A DNA stretch of 64,000 nt. It comes from CAIYYO01 sp049299895. Lineage in GTDB: Archaea > Altiarchaeota > Altiarchaeia > IMC4 > QMZM01. Position 1 is the stretch's first letter. Each line of letters starts with the position of its first letter. Location of the stretch: NCBI GenBank assembly GCA_049299895.1, contig JBAQYF010000023.1, positions 1 through 64,000 of the forward strand. Reading direction: 5' to 3'. The position numbers were made by a program, and so were the translations under genes. The notes beneath the pieces were generated by a model. It ran no database searches, was not told the origin of the DNA, and worked only from the letters and a program-made list of their open reading frames with translations. Positions 6,124-14,770 of the stretch are shown in pieces.

Positions 6124-7101
6124 ATGAAAGCTCTCGTCTGCACCAAATACGGACCACTCGACAGTCTAAAAATAAAAGAAGTAGATAGACCCGTTCCCAA
6201 GGAGGGGGAAGTCCGAATCAAAGTCCGTGCGGTATCCGTGAATTATTCCAACATTGCTCTTGTGACCGGTAAGCCGTTTCTGGTCCGTCTTATGGGCTTC
6301 GGGCTGCTTAAACCGAAAATTAACATACCCGGTAGTGAGATAGCAGGTACGATAGACGCGGTCGGCAGGAACGTTGTGGGATTTAAGCCGGGTGAGGGGG
6401 TATTCGGAGACTTGTCCGACTGCGGCAGGGGCGGTTTTGCAGAGTATGTGTGCGCTCCCGTTAATGCATTAGCCCATAATCCAGTGAATTTATCGTTTGA
6501 GGAGGCTGCATGCGTCCCTGAAGCGGCGCTGGTCGCCCTGCAGGGTCTGCGCGATGCGGGAAAAATCAAAAGGGGCTGTAAGGTTTTGATCTGCGGCTCC
6601 TCCGGCGGCATCGGTTCGTTTGCGGTGCAGATAGCCAAATCCTTCGGGGCGGAGGTCACCGGTGTGTGCGGCACGCGGAATTTTGACCTGGTCCGAAAGA
6701 TCGGCGCAGATCATGTCATCGATTACGCTAAAGAAGACTTTTCGCGTAACGGGCGGCAGTATGATCTGATCCTTGCAACTGCCGGGTATCGTTCTATTTT
6801 CGATTACCGGCGTGCATTGTCTCCTAATGGGATCTACGTTGCTACCGGAGGCTCCTTAAGACAGGTCTTCGAGGCTACGCTCCTGGGACCGTTGCTATCC
6901 GCGGGAGGTAAGAAGATGGGCAGTATGCTCGTGAAAGTAAACAAGGATCTGGCCGATGTGAAAGGGCTTATTGAAGGGGGTAAAGTAAAACCCCTCATAG
7001 ACAGATGCTACCCTTTATGTGAGGCTGTTGAAGCGCTCGGGTACTACCAAAAAGGTCACGCTAAAGGGAGGGTTGTTATAAGCGTGGAACATAATAAATA
7101 A
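6124..7101 (+). CDS. MDR-superfamily NAD(P)-dependent oxidoreductase (quinone oxidoreductase-like)
   Basis: 325 residues, normal for the zinc-independent quinone oxidoreductase/RTN4IP1-like branch of medium-chain dehydrogenases. The N-terminal GroES-like domain shows IPGSEIAGTIDAVG and FKPGEGVFGD. The Rossmann nucleotide loop is CGSSGGIGSFAVQIAKSFGA (about residues 157-176). The C-terminus returns to the catalytic domain (AKGRVVISVE). It should reduce enones or quinones with NAD(P)H; substrate unknown. The next gene, a flavodoxin-like protein, starts 1 bp after its stop. Confidence 0.88.
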   Translation: MKALVCTKYGPLDSLKIKEVDRPVPKEGEVRIKVRAVSVNYSNIALVTGKPFLVRLMGFGLLKPKINIPGSEIAGTIDAVGRNVVGFKPGEGVFGDLSDCGRGGFAEYVCAPVNALAHNPVNLSFEEAACVPEAALVALQGLRDAGKIKRGCKVLICGSSGGIGSFAVQIAKSFGAEVTGVCGTRNFDLVRKIGADHVIDYAKEDFSRNGRQYDLILATAGYRSIFDYRRALSPNGIYVATGGSLRQVFEATLLGPLLSAGGKKMGSMLVKVNKDLADVKGLIEGGKVKPLIDRCYPLCEAVEALGYYQKGHAKGRVVISVEHNK

Positions 7102-7102
7102 A

Positions 7103-7594
7103 GTGGAAAAGAAGCCCGTGCCGTTGAAATCTCTCCTGGTTTTGTTTTCGTATCATCAGAAAAATACCCGGAAGATCGCCGATGTATTCGCAAAGGTCCT
7201 TGATGCGCAAATAAAAACGCCAGGGCAAATAAGTCCTGACGTGCTGCAGGAGTATGACCTGGTAGGCTTTGGCTCGGGGATATATGATGCAAAACACCAT
7301 GTATCCCTGCTGGACCTGGCCGATAAACTGCCGCAAGTCATCAATAAGAAAGCGTTCATTTACTCGACCTGCGGCGTTCCGGCAGGATTTTTGACAAAAG
7401 AGCTTATTGCAAAAAATCATTCTCAGCTAAGGGAAAAACTGCACTCCAAGGGCTATGTTATCGTCGGCGAATTCAGTTGCGCAGGTCTTAATACTAACAG
7501 CTTCCTTAAATTGCTCGGGGGGATAAATAAGGGCAGACCCGATGCAAAAGACCTCAAAAATGCGCAGGAGTTTGCAGGGAAACTGAATAGTTAG
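7103..7594 (+). CDS. flavodoxin-like protein
   Basis: 163 residues from a GTG that follows the preceding stop by one base. The N-terminal strand and FMN phosphate loop read LVLFSYHQKNTRKIADVF, a variant of the usual SxTGNT. The flavodoxin core continues through YDLVGFGSGIY, with YSTCGVPAGF near the flavin edge. Likely a flavin electron carrier or flavodoxin-type oxidoreductase co-expressed with the upstream MDR reductase. Confidence 0.82.
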   Translation: MEKKPVPLKSLLVLFSYHQKNTRKIADVFAKVLDAQIKTPGQISPDVLQEYDLVGFGSGIYDAKHHVSLLDLADKLPQVINKKAFIYSTCGVPAGFLTKELIAKNHSQLREKLHSKGYVIVGEFSCAGLNTNSFLKLLGGINKGRPDAKDLKNAQEFAGKLNS

Positions 7595-7700
7595 TTTTTT
7601 AAAAGTGTTTCAATCGCTCCTTGATACGGAGCCGTTTAATTCTCTTTTTGAGAGTGGATCGCATGCATAAAAGTTCGACCGCATCCGGAGGGAAATGATT

Positions 7701-7964
7701 ATGAAAGACCGCAGGGAACCAAAAACAGTCGATGGATACGTCCGGATATTTCCGGAAGATGCACGGGAGGAAAAGATAAATTGCGCATTGTGCAAAAAGC
7801 AGATCCAAAAATATCATCCTGCTTACAATCACCTGGAGATCGACGAGTCATGCTCTGCGGACATATGTTTGGAATGCGTCGACAAATTTTCCAGATGGCA
7901 TCAGAGGGTATTATCGGATCTTTTCCCTACAAAGGCTGCAAAAAAGAGGTACGGGAGAGCTTGA
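7701..7964 (+). CDS. small zinc-ribbon-like protein
   Basis: 87 residues. The ribosome site GGAGGG (7687-7692) sits 8 bp before the ATG at 7701 and only 2 bp before the ATG at 7695, so 7701 is preferred. Two CxxC pairs (CALC and CLEC) spaced about 38 residues suggest one bound zinc. A basic tail (FPTKAAKKRYGRA) could contact nucleic acid. No named family recognised. Confidence 0.65.
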   Translation: MKDRREPKTVDGYVRIFPEDAREEKINCALCKKQIQKYHPAYNHLEIDESCSADICLECVDKFSRWHQRVLSDLFPTKAAKKRYGRA

Positions 7965-8004
7965 GTTGATTTGTGCATATGCAGGCCCGGGATGGAAGAT
8001 CCCT

Positions 8005-8274
8005 TTAATAAAAAATAATAAATAGACTGTTAGCAGTATCCCCTGGATCGAAGCAGTCCAAGCGAGTCGTTATCTCATATAGCAACACTATGATATCCGT
8101 GACAAATGACATTATGTAGGAAGAAAGGAAATAGAAAACAGACGATAGAAGCATTACTTTTAAGCCGTAATCAAAACCCGCCGACTGTTTTAACCTCTTT
8201 GCATTCTCCCAGGGTCTTGTCAATGAGCCGTGGATATCCCCGTAGACCTGTTTGATAAATTCTTTGAGTGACAT
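8005..8274 (-). CDS. small predicted membrane protein, 89 aa
   Basis: The start at the ATG at 8274 (MSLKEFIKQVY) is preferred over in-frame extensions that overlap the divergent comB. A soluble amphipathic N-terminus is followed by two hydrophobic segments (VMLLSSVFYFLSSYIMS and FVTDIIVLLY). No family recognised. Confidence 0.45.
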   Translation of the reverse strand: MSLKEFIKQVYGDIHGSLTRPWENAKRLKQSAGFDYGLKVMLLSSVFYFLSSYIMSFVTDIIVLLYEITTRLDCFDPGDTANSLFIIFY

Positions 8275-8395
8275 AAAAAAAATATTAGAAGAACTATTAT
8301 TAATAAGAAATCTTGTGCCGTTCCAGGGAGGATGTTCTACTTTAAGCCTCTGTAAACGAAAATAAGTCTTATTCGGCGCAGCATTGCGCGATCTC

Positions 8396-9076
8396 ATGGA
8401 AATCAAAATAGACCATTTGCTGAGCGGCGCAAGGAGCGCAAAAGGCCTTGCTGTCATAATAGACGTCTTCCGGGCGGCTACGACCGCGGCTTATATCATG
8501 GGGAACGGGGCGGACGAGATAATACTCGCAGGATCCTTTCCCGAGGCTTTCAGTTACAAGAAGAGCGATCCAGACTGTGTTCTCGTAGGAGAGAGGCACG
8601 GTCTTTCTGTTCCCGGCTTCGATTACGGGAATTCCCCTTATAAGGCGAGCCTTGCGGATTTTACGGGAAAAACCGTAGTCATGAAGACAAGTTCCGGGAC
8701 AGAGGGCATCCTTGCGGCAAAAGACGCCGAGGAGGTGCTTTTCGCATGTTTCGTGAACGCTTCTGCTACCGTGAGACGCATAAAGAAGGATAACCCCCGC
8801 ATTGTGTCTTTCGTCGGGATGGGCTGGGAGGGCAAGAAAAGGACTGAAGAGGACGAGTTATGCGCCGAATACCTGAACATGCTCTTGTCGGGGGGCGTCC
8901 CTGTCTTTGACGGGATAAAGGAGCGCCTGCGCCGGGCCGAAAGTTCGCAGCGTTTCTTTTCGGACAAGCCCGAATGGTCGGAGAAAGACTTTTATTACGC
9001 CCTCGATCTTGACAGATTCGATTATGCGCTGAAAGCATTGGAGAAAGGGGATAAGAGGATACTCGTTAAGGCTTAG
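8396..9076 (+). CDS. comB: 2-phosphosulfolactate phosphatase
   Basis: 226 residues from the ATG at 8396 (MEIKIDHLL); a TTG at 8384 is less likely. The ComB fold is recognisable from VIIDVFRAATTAAYIMGNGA, VLVGERHGL, DYGNSPY and KTSSGTEGI. ComB removes phosphate from 2-phosphosulfolactate on the route to coenzyme M. No other coenzyme M or methanogenesis gene is in the window, so another phosphatase role or a sulfolactate product is possible. Confidence 0.85.
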   Translation: MEIKIDHLLSGARSAKGLAVIIDVFRAATTAAYIMGNGADEIILAGSFPEAFSYKKSDPDCVLVGERHGLSVPGFDYGNSPYKASLADFTGKTVVMKTSSGTEGILAAKDAEEVLFACFVNASATVRRIKKDNPRIVSFVGMGWEGKKRTEEDELCAEYLNMLLSGGVPVFDGIKERLRRAESSQRFFSDKPEWSEKDFYYALDLDRFDYALKALEKGDKRILVKA

Positions 9077-9116
9077 AACTGTTATCTATGCATGTAAAAC
9101 ATATATAGAATAGAAC

Positions 9117-10190
9117 ATGGAAGATCTTATTTACGTGGATTCCCACGCAGCCATGAACGCCGCCTTGAATGACTGGGAGGGCGAGAACGTACTGGGAATA
9201 GACACGGAATGCGAAAACAACCTGCATTACTTCGGCACGTTCATTTCAATAATACAGGTCTCCTCGAAGGACAAAAACTGGATAATAGACGTGCTGAAGC
9301 TGCAGCAGATAGAGCCCGTCCTCTCGATGCTGGAAGACCCGGGAATAGTGAAGATATTCCATGACGCAAGCTTCGATCTCATGATATTATACCACCAGTT
9401 CCGCTGCAGGCCGCAGAACATATTTGACACGCAGGTAGCGGCGCAGTTCCTCGGGAAAAAAGAGCTGGGGCTTGGGGCGCTTCTCGCTGAATACTTCGGG
9501 GCGAAGAAAGAGAACCACTTTCAGATGATCGACTGGACCAGGAGGCCGCTGTCCAGGGACATGCTCTCATACGCCGTGGGCGACACAAAATACCTTCTCA
9601 GATTAAGGGACATACTATCTGAGGAGCTGAAAAACAAGGACCGCGTACACTGGGTGGACGAGGAGTTCAAAGTCATCGAAGAAAAAGGCCTCGCATACGA
9701 AGAAAAGGGCTACATGGAATTTCCCGGGAATGCGTTCTTCACAGACCGCCAGAGGTCCGTCCTGAAGAACTTGTTCGATCTGCGCAAGGAGATGGCAAAG
9801 ACGGCCAACAAGCCCGCGTATTACATCATCAGCACAAAGCGAATGAACGAGCTTGTGAAAAACCCCCTGGTTTCATTGGACGAATGGAGGAACGCATGCG
9901 GCGTGCATCCGATCGTCAGGAAAAACGCGAGGCTATTCCATGACGCGGTCCAGGAGGGGCTCAAGTGCGAGATAAAGAGGCCGCCAGTGCACAGGATACA
10001 TTACACCCCCATGCAGTCGGAGCACATGAAAAAGCTCTCGGAGATGAGGGAAAAGGCGGCCGCAGAGTTAGGGATACCAAAACACCTGCTTATGTCCAAG
10101 GAACAGATGCACGAGATAGCCATGACAGGCCACGTCTCCTGCCTGAGGAACTGGCAGAAGGAACTATTTTCCGTTGACCAAACTGATTGA
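9117..10190 (+). CDS. rnd: ribonuclease D-like 3'-5' exonuclease with HRDC domain
   Basis: 357 residues. DEDDy exonuclease motifs are visible: GIDTEC (D29/E31), HDASFDL (exo II) and SYAVGDTKYL (exo III, with the Tyr). A helical HRDC-like domain follows (RQRSVLKNLFDLRKEMAKTA). RNase D trims structured RNA 3' ends such as tRNA precursors. The enzyme is common in bacteria and less usual in archaea, so ancient transfer is plausible. Confidence 0.9.
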   Translation: MEDLIYVDSHAAMNAALNDWEGENVLGIDTECENNLHYFGTFISIIQVSSKDKNWIIDVLKLQQIEPVLSMLEDPGIVKIFHDASFDLMILYHQFRCRPQNIFDTQVAAQFLGKKELGLGALLAEYFGAKKENHFQMIDWTRRPLSRDMLSYAVGDTKYLLRLRDILSEELKNKDRVHWVDEEFKVIEEKGLAYEEKGYMEFPGNAFFTDRQRSVLKNLFDLRKEMAKTANKPAYYIISTKRMNELVKNPLVSLDEWRNACGVHPIVRKNARLFHDAVQEGLKCEIKRPPVHRIHYTPMQSEHMKKLSEMREKAAAELGIPKHLLMSKEQMHEIAMTGHVSCLRNWQKELFSVDQTD

Positions 10191-10207
10191 TCTTTTTTTT
10201 GCATAAC

Positions 10208-11053
10208 ATGATGGATCGCTTCAAGAGCATACTTGCCAGGGCTAATACCCCGAGCAGGGACAACGGCCGATGCTTTACCGAATCGGAGCGCCTGGATAAC
10301 ATAAAGAAAATTCTTGCTGACAGCAATTACGTTCCCCTGAAGGAAGGCGGGCTGAGTTACATCTACCGGCACAGGGGATACGAGACGGACAAGCCTGCGA
10401 TATTGATCTCATGCCACATCGATTCCGTGTATGCAAAATACCATCACGGCAATTACAATGACGCAGATATCCTCGGGACGTTCGACAACAGCATATGCAA
10501 TGCAGCTCTCCTTTGCCTGATGACGGAAAACAGATTGCCTGCCAGTGTGCTCGTTGCGTTCACCGGGGACGAAGAAAACGAGTGCAGGGGCGCAAAGGAA
10601 ACAAGCGAACATATAAGGGATAAGTATCCTTGCATCTGGCGGAATCTGGAGCTTGTTATCGTACTGGACATAACCTCTGAGGGATATGATAACTGCTCTT
10701 TTACGCTGGAGAATTTTTTTATAGAAAAAAATCCTGCGGAAAACGCCCGTTTGAGATTTCCTTCCAGAGACGTTTTCAGAGATTATCTAAGGGGGAAACT
10801 TTCCAGGTATGAAAATATTAAATCCATCGACGCGGACGCGGACCCCGACGAGTCATGGGAATACGATAAATATGACCTGAACTGTTTCACCTTTTGCTTC
10901 CCGGCAGGGCCTCATCCGGATAACGGAGAAAAGGAAGCGTCTTACTGGATGCACGACGATAAAGGAATGCTGATCAAAAGAGAGAACATGACAAAGTATC
11001 CGGATGCTCTTTCGCTGCTTTTGCAGGGGATCGCGGATGATTTCAAGAATTGA
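10208..11053 (+). CDS. M28/M42-like zinc aminopeptidase family protein
   Basis: 281 residues from the ATG at 10208; the frame is open back to 10187, overlapping rnd. The cocatalytic metal pattern of M28/M42/M20 hydrolases is visible in order: HxD in ISCHIDSVY, bridging Asp in GTFDNSICN, EE in FTGDEENECRG, Asp in VLDITSEG, and a C-terminal His in SYWMHDDKG. It probably cleaves amino acids or acyl groups from small substrates in the cytosol. Substrate unknown. Confidence 0.75.
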   Translation: MMDRFKSILARANTPSRDNGRCFTESERLDNIKKILADSNYVPLKEGGLSYIYRHRGYETDKPAILISCHIDSVYAKYHHGNYNDADILGTFDNSICNAALLCLMTENRLPASVLVAFTGDEENECRGAKETSEHIRDKYPCIWRNLELVIVLDITSEGYDNCSFTLENFFIEKNPAENARLRFPSRDVFRDYLRGKLSRYENIKSIDADADPDESWEYDKYDLNCFTFCFPAGPHPDNGEKEASYWMHDDKGMLIKRENMTKYPDALSLLLQGIADDFKN

Positions 11054-11055
11054 GG

Positions 11056-11448
11056 TTATTTCTCTTCCCGGAAAACAAGTGCAGCGGAATTTATGCAGTA
11101 CCTCTTCCCGGTCGGCGGCGGTCCGTCGTCGAATAAATGGCCAAGGTGCCCGCCGCAGCCTGCGCACAGGACCTCGGTTCTTTTCATGCCGAACGTATTG
11201 TCTTCTTTTAGTTCAACACTTTTCCCGGAGGAATCGAAAAAACTGGGCCAGCCTGTGCCTGATTCGAACTTCCCGCAAGAGCTGAACAGTTCCTGCCCGC
11301 ATCCGGCGCAGACGTACGCCCCTTTCTTCTTGTTCTCGAAATATCTCCCGGTGAATGCGCACTCCGTTCCCCTCTCCCTGAGAACGCGGTACTGCTCCGG
11401 CGTAAGGATCTTCTTCCACTCTTCCTCCGGGCGCGCATTCTTCGACAT
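11056..11448 (-). CDS. msrB: peptide-methionine (R)-S-oxide reductase
   Basis: 130 residues from the ATG at 11448. MsrB hallmarks are all present: zinc CxxC pairs in YVCAGCGQELF and VLCAGCGGHLGH, GTGWPSF, and the catalytic Cys in RYCINSAALVF. It repairs methionine-R-sulfoxide with thioredoxin. Third gene of a tight minus-strand run thyX-folP-msrB (8-bp gap after folP). The much longer in-frame reading upstream is antisense-like and is not used. Confidence 0.95.
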   Translation of the reverse strand: MSKNARPEEEWKKILTPEQYRVLRERGTECAFTGRYFENKKKGAYVCAGCGQELFSSCGKFESGTGWPSFFDSSGKSVELKEDNTFGMKRTEVLCAGCGGHLGHLFDDGPPPTGKRYCINSAALVFREEK

Positions 11449-11456
11449 TTTTAGGA

Positions 11457-12266
11457 TCAGCGTATCACGGCGTCTACGACGTCGAGTGCTTTCCTGCACT
11501 CGGCAACGTCGTGGACCCGGATGACGTCCACTCCGCCCATTACAGAAAGGCATACGGTCGCCAATGTTCCTGGCAGCAGTTCCTGGTTGGTCTTCGCGTC
11601 TGTCAGTTTTTTTATGAAGGACTTCCTGGAGGTCCCGATCATCAGCGGATACCCCAGATCCCGAAATTCCGACAGCCTGCGCATTATCTCGATATTGTGC
11701 TCCAGTGTCTTTCCGAAGCCTATCCCCGGGTCCAGCATTATCTTCGTTATCCCCGCCTTTTCCGCGGCTTCTATCCGGTCCTTGAAAAAGGCCATTATCT
11801 CGGCGATTATGTCTTCGTATTTGGGCGCATCCTGCATCGTCTCCGGGTTCCCTTTCATGTGCATGATGATCACTGACGCCTGATACTTTGCGCAGACTTT
11901 TATCATCTCTTCGTTCCTCAGGCCGGTTATGTCGTTTATTATCAATGCGCCTGCTTTCAGGCATTCCTCGGCGACCTGGGGCTTGTAGGTGTCGACCGAG
12001 ATCGGGACCTCGGACTCCGAGAGGATCTTTTTTATAACCGGGAGCACGCGCCTTATCTCTTCTTCCGCGGAAACCGGCTTTGCTCCGGGGCGGCTGCTTT
12101 CGCCTCCGATGTCTATTATGTCCGCGCCCTGGGACATCATCTCTTTTGCCCGGGCGACTGCGCTCGCAACGTCAAAGAACATGCCTCCGTCGGTGAATGA
12201 ATCGGGCGTAACGTTCAGTATACCCATGATAACAGTCCTTTCCGCGCATTCCTTTTGGTCTTCCAT
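11457..12266 (-). CDS. folP: dihydropteroate synthase
   Basis: 269 residues. DHPS signatures are clear: IMGILNVTPDSFTDGG at the start, DIIDIGGESSRPGA, PISVDTYKPQVA, INDITGL, LDPGIGFGKT and MIGTSRKSFI, plus a final IRVHDVAEC. It condenses 7,8-dihydropterin pyrophosphate with p-aminobenzoate. Three bases separate it from thyX, which consumes the folate cofactor, so the operon joins folate synthesis to its use. Confidence 0.96.
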   Translation of the reverse strand: MEDQKECAERTVIMGILNVTPDSFTDGGMFFDVASAVARAKEMMSQGADIIDIGGESSRPGAKPVSAEEEIRRVLPVIKKILSESEVPISVDTYKPQVAEECLKAGALIINDITGLRNEEMIKVCAKYQASVIIMHMKGNPETMQDAPKYEDIIAEIMAFFKDRIEAAEKAGITKIMLDPGIGFGKTLEHNIEIMRRLSEFRDLGYPLMIGTSRKSFIKKLTDAKTNQELLPGTLATVCLSVMGGVDVIRVHDVAECRKALDVVDAVIR

Positions 12267-12269
12267 CTT

Positions 12270-13130
12270 CTAGCTCCAATTCGCCCATTTCGCATATTGC
12301 ATTTCCTGCGAGGAAAGGGCTTTTTCCTTGTTGAACTTTTTTACCGTAACGCCTGCCCTAAGTTCTTTTGTAGTAGGTATGTAGACATCCGAATCCGCGC
12401 CCTTGAACAGGCATACGGGGTAATTGGGGTGCTGCTCTCCTGCGCGTACCCCGGTCACGCCGGATTCGGGGCAGGTCCCGTTCATGTATCCCCTGCACCC
12501 GGCAAGGCCTCTTATGAGGGGCAGCTCTTCGGTCAGCTTAAAGTATAACTGAGCGGCTATGCACCTGAACTCCGGGGAGGACCTCACGCACAGGCGCAGG
12601 GACAAAAGGTTCAGGAGCGAACGCAGGTTCATGGTCACGTGATACACGCCTACTGCCTGCGCGAACGGCAGGGCGTAGCGGGCTATTTCCCTGGGGGTCC
12701 CTTTGGAGAGTATCTCTTTGTAGTTTGCAACGGATCCCTCGACAGAGGAGGAAAGCAATCGGTCCGCCCCCTCTTTTTTCAGGCCGTCTTTCAGCAGGTG
12801 AACCGGCAGTATGACTTCATACGCCGGCTCTTTTTTGTCCAGGCCCTGGCTTACTTCGATATACCTTGTAGAGTAACCGGAATGGCTGGCCATGCGGTGC
12901 TCCAGGAATTCGGGAGCGTTGCCCTTGGACAGCTTTATGTCGAATTTGATTATGACGTGCTCGACAGCCGAACGATAGTCGTTTGCAACAAGCATCTTGA
13001 AGACGTCCTCGTCTTTTACCTGGGGGGGTACGCCGCTCATACGCGCAGAATATACCACTTCTTTCCATGCGTCTTTTCCGCCTACAACCGAGAAATTCCA
13101 GATCAGGGGTTTCACCAAATGCACGTCCAT
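12270..13130 (-). CDS. thyX: flavin-dependent thymidylate synthase ThyX
   Basis: 286 residues from the ATG at 13130 (MDVHLVKPLIWNF); an in-frame upstream ATG at 13169 adds an unlikely leader. The ThyX motif appears as EHRMASHSGYSTRY, against the canonical RHRxxSxNxxSxRY, so the first Arg is Glu and the Asn is Ser while HR, both Ser and the final RY remain. ThyX methylates dUMP with methylene-tetrahydrofolate and FAD. First gene of thyX-folP-msrB and divergent from uvrC 72 bp away. Confidence 0.88.
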   Translation of the reverse strand: MDVHLVKPLIWNFSVVGGKDAWKEVVYSARMSGVPPQVKDEDVFKMLVANDYRSAVEHVIIKFDIKLSKGNAPEFLEHRMASHSGYSTRYIEVSQGLDKKEPAYEVILPVHLLKDGLKKEGADRLLSSSVEGSVANYKEILSKGTPREIARYALPFAQAVGVYHVTMNLRSLLNLLSLRLCVRSSPEFRCIAAQLYFKLTEELPLIRGLAGCRGYMNGTCPESGVTGVRAGEQHPNYPVCLFKGADSDVYIPTTKELRAGVTVKKFNKEKALSSQEMQYAKWANWS

Positions 13131-13202
13131 TTTACGTAAAATATTTGCTTTCGAGATAAGATATATCAATCCGTTATCAATACAATAAAAAGGATCAAAA
13201 GG

Positions 13203-14765
13203 ATGATAGACCTGGAAAAGCTCCCCCGCGAGCCGGGATGCTACCTGTACAAAGACAGGGACGGGAGGATCATATACGTCGGCAAGGCAAAGGATTTGAG
13301 GAAGCGCGTTTCAAGCTATTTTACAAAGAACGATCTCGACCCGAAGACTGCCAGCATGGTCGGGAATATCGCGGACCTGGACTACATAATCACCGGGAAC
13401 GAACTTGAAGCACTCATCCTGGAGAATAACCTGATAAAAAAGAACCTCCCGAAGTACAACATAAACCTGAGGGACTCCAAGCGCTACGCTTACATAATGC
13501 TGACGAAGGAAGAATTCCCCCGCCTCGTGATAGCCAGAAGAAAAATAGACGACGGCATCTACTTTGGCCCGTTCACGTCGGCGGAGAAAAGAGACGCCCT
13601 GCTCAGGATGGCATCAAGCCTCCTGAAGATGCGCAAATGCAAAAAGCTCCCGAAGAAAGCCTGCCTGCGCGCACATATGGGGTCATGCACCGCACCATGC
13701 ATTAAAAAAGTATCAAAAGAGGAATACGGAGTCCAGGCCGGGGACGCAAAGCTGCTCCTCTCGGGCAGGAACAAAGAACTCCTCCGGGACCTGAAGGACC
13801 GCATGGCCAAGGCCTCCGCACGAAAGGAATACGAACAGGCAAAGATATTGCGCGACCAGATAGCCGGGATCGAATTCCTGCAGGAGAAGCAGAGCATGGA
13901 GACCGATCGTGCCTTCGACCAGGACATAATCAATTACATAGTAGACGGGGAGAAGGTGCATCTATCCGTTTTCAATGCCGAGCGAGGTATCCTATCAAAC
14001 AAGGACGAGTACGAGTTCGACTATCGACCAGGATTCCTGGAAGAATTCATACTGCAATACTACGACGCAGGAGACATACCAAAAGAGATAATCCTCCCGG
14101 AGGACGCGAGCGACGCACTCGCGTCCTACCTGTCGGAGAAGAGGGGAACCCGGGTCAGGATCATCGTCCCGCAGAAGGGCGAGAAAAAAGACCTCCTCGA
14201 CCTCGTTAAAAAGAACGTGGAGAAGCTGTACCTGGAGGACGACCTGGCCTTGCAGGACCTCCGGGAAAAGCTGGGCCTGGAAAAGACGCCCCGCGCAATA
14301 GAGTGCTTTGACATATCGCATATCCAGGGATCTGACAGCGTAGGCTCCATGGTGCGCTTCCTCGAAGGAAAGCCGGACAAGAGCAATTACAGGAGATTCA
14401 AGATCAGGACGATAGATGGGATAGACGACCCGGCGATGATCGCGGAAGTCGTCGGCAGAAGATACAGGCGCCTGAAAGAAGAGAAAAAGGAATTCCCGGA
14501 CCTGATCGTTATCGACGGCGGCAGGACCCAGCTGTCAGCAGCCCATAGAGAGCTGCAAAAACTAAGCCTTAGAATCCCGGTCATCGGCCTGGCCAAGAAG
14601 ATGGAGGAAATATATTTCCCGGGCCTTGCGGAGCCGCAGCGCTTCGACCACAAGACGAGGGCAATCAGGCTCCTGCAGAACATACGGGACGAAGCGCACA
14701 GGTTCGCGATAAAGTATCACAAGGTGCTCAGAAGCAAGAGGATCGTCAGGAAAGGCCCCGGATGA
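13203..14765 (+). CDS. uvrC: excinuclease ABC subunit C, lacking C-terminal HhH
   Basis: 520 residues against roughly 600 for usual UvrC. The N-terminal GIY-YIG nuclease shows GCYLYKDRDGRIIYVGKA. A Cys-containing segment (CTAPC) and a UVR motif (EYEQAKILRDQI) follow. The RNase H-like second nuclease shows ECFDISHIQG and VIDGGRTQL. The protein ends at KYHKVLRSKR, just where the tandem helix-hairpin-helix module normally starts, so that module is absent. UvrC makes both incisions in nucleotide excision repair; uvrB lies 2.1 kb downstream. Confidence 0.95.
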   Translation: MIDLEKLPREPGCYLYKDRDGRIIYVGKAKDLRKRVSSYFTKNDLDPKTASMVGNIADLDYIITGNELEALILENNLIKKNLPKYNINLRDSKRYAYIMLTKEEFPRLVIARRKIDDGIYFGPFTSAEKRDALLRMASSLLKMRKCKKLPKKACLRAHMGSCTAPCIKKVSKEEYGVQAGDAKLLLSGRNKELLRDLKDRMAKASARKEYEQAKILRDQIAGIEFLQEKQSMETDRAFDQDIINYIVDGEKVHLSVFNAERGILSNKDEYEFDYRPGFLEEFILQYYDAGDIPKEIILPEDASDALASYLSEKRGTRVRIIVPQKGEKKDLLDLVKKNVEKLYLEDDLALQDLREKLGLEKTPRAIECFDISHIQGSDSVGSMVRFLEGKPDKSNYRRFKIRTIDGIDDPAMIAEVVGRRYRRLKEEKKEFPDLIVIDGGRTQLSAAHRELQKLSLRIPVIGLAKKMEEIYFPGLAEPQRFDHKTRAIRLLQNIRDEAHRFAIKYHKVLRSKRIVRKGPG

Positions 14766-14770
14766 TTTTT

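Noticed and set aside
11449..11964. N-terminal extension of the msrB frame
   Set aside because: It overlaps folP on the same strand in another frame and has Arg/Asp-rich shadow composition; MsrB begins at 11448.
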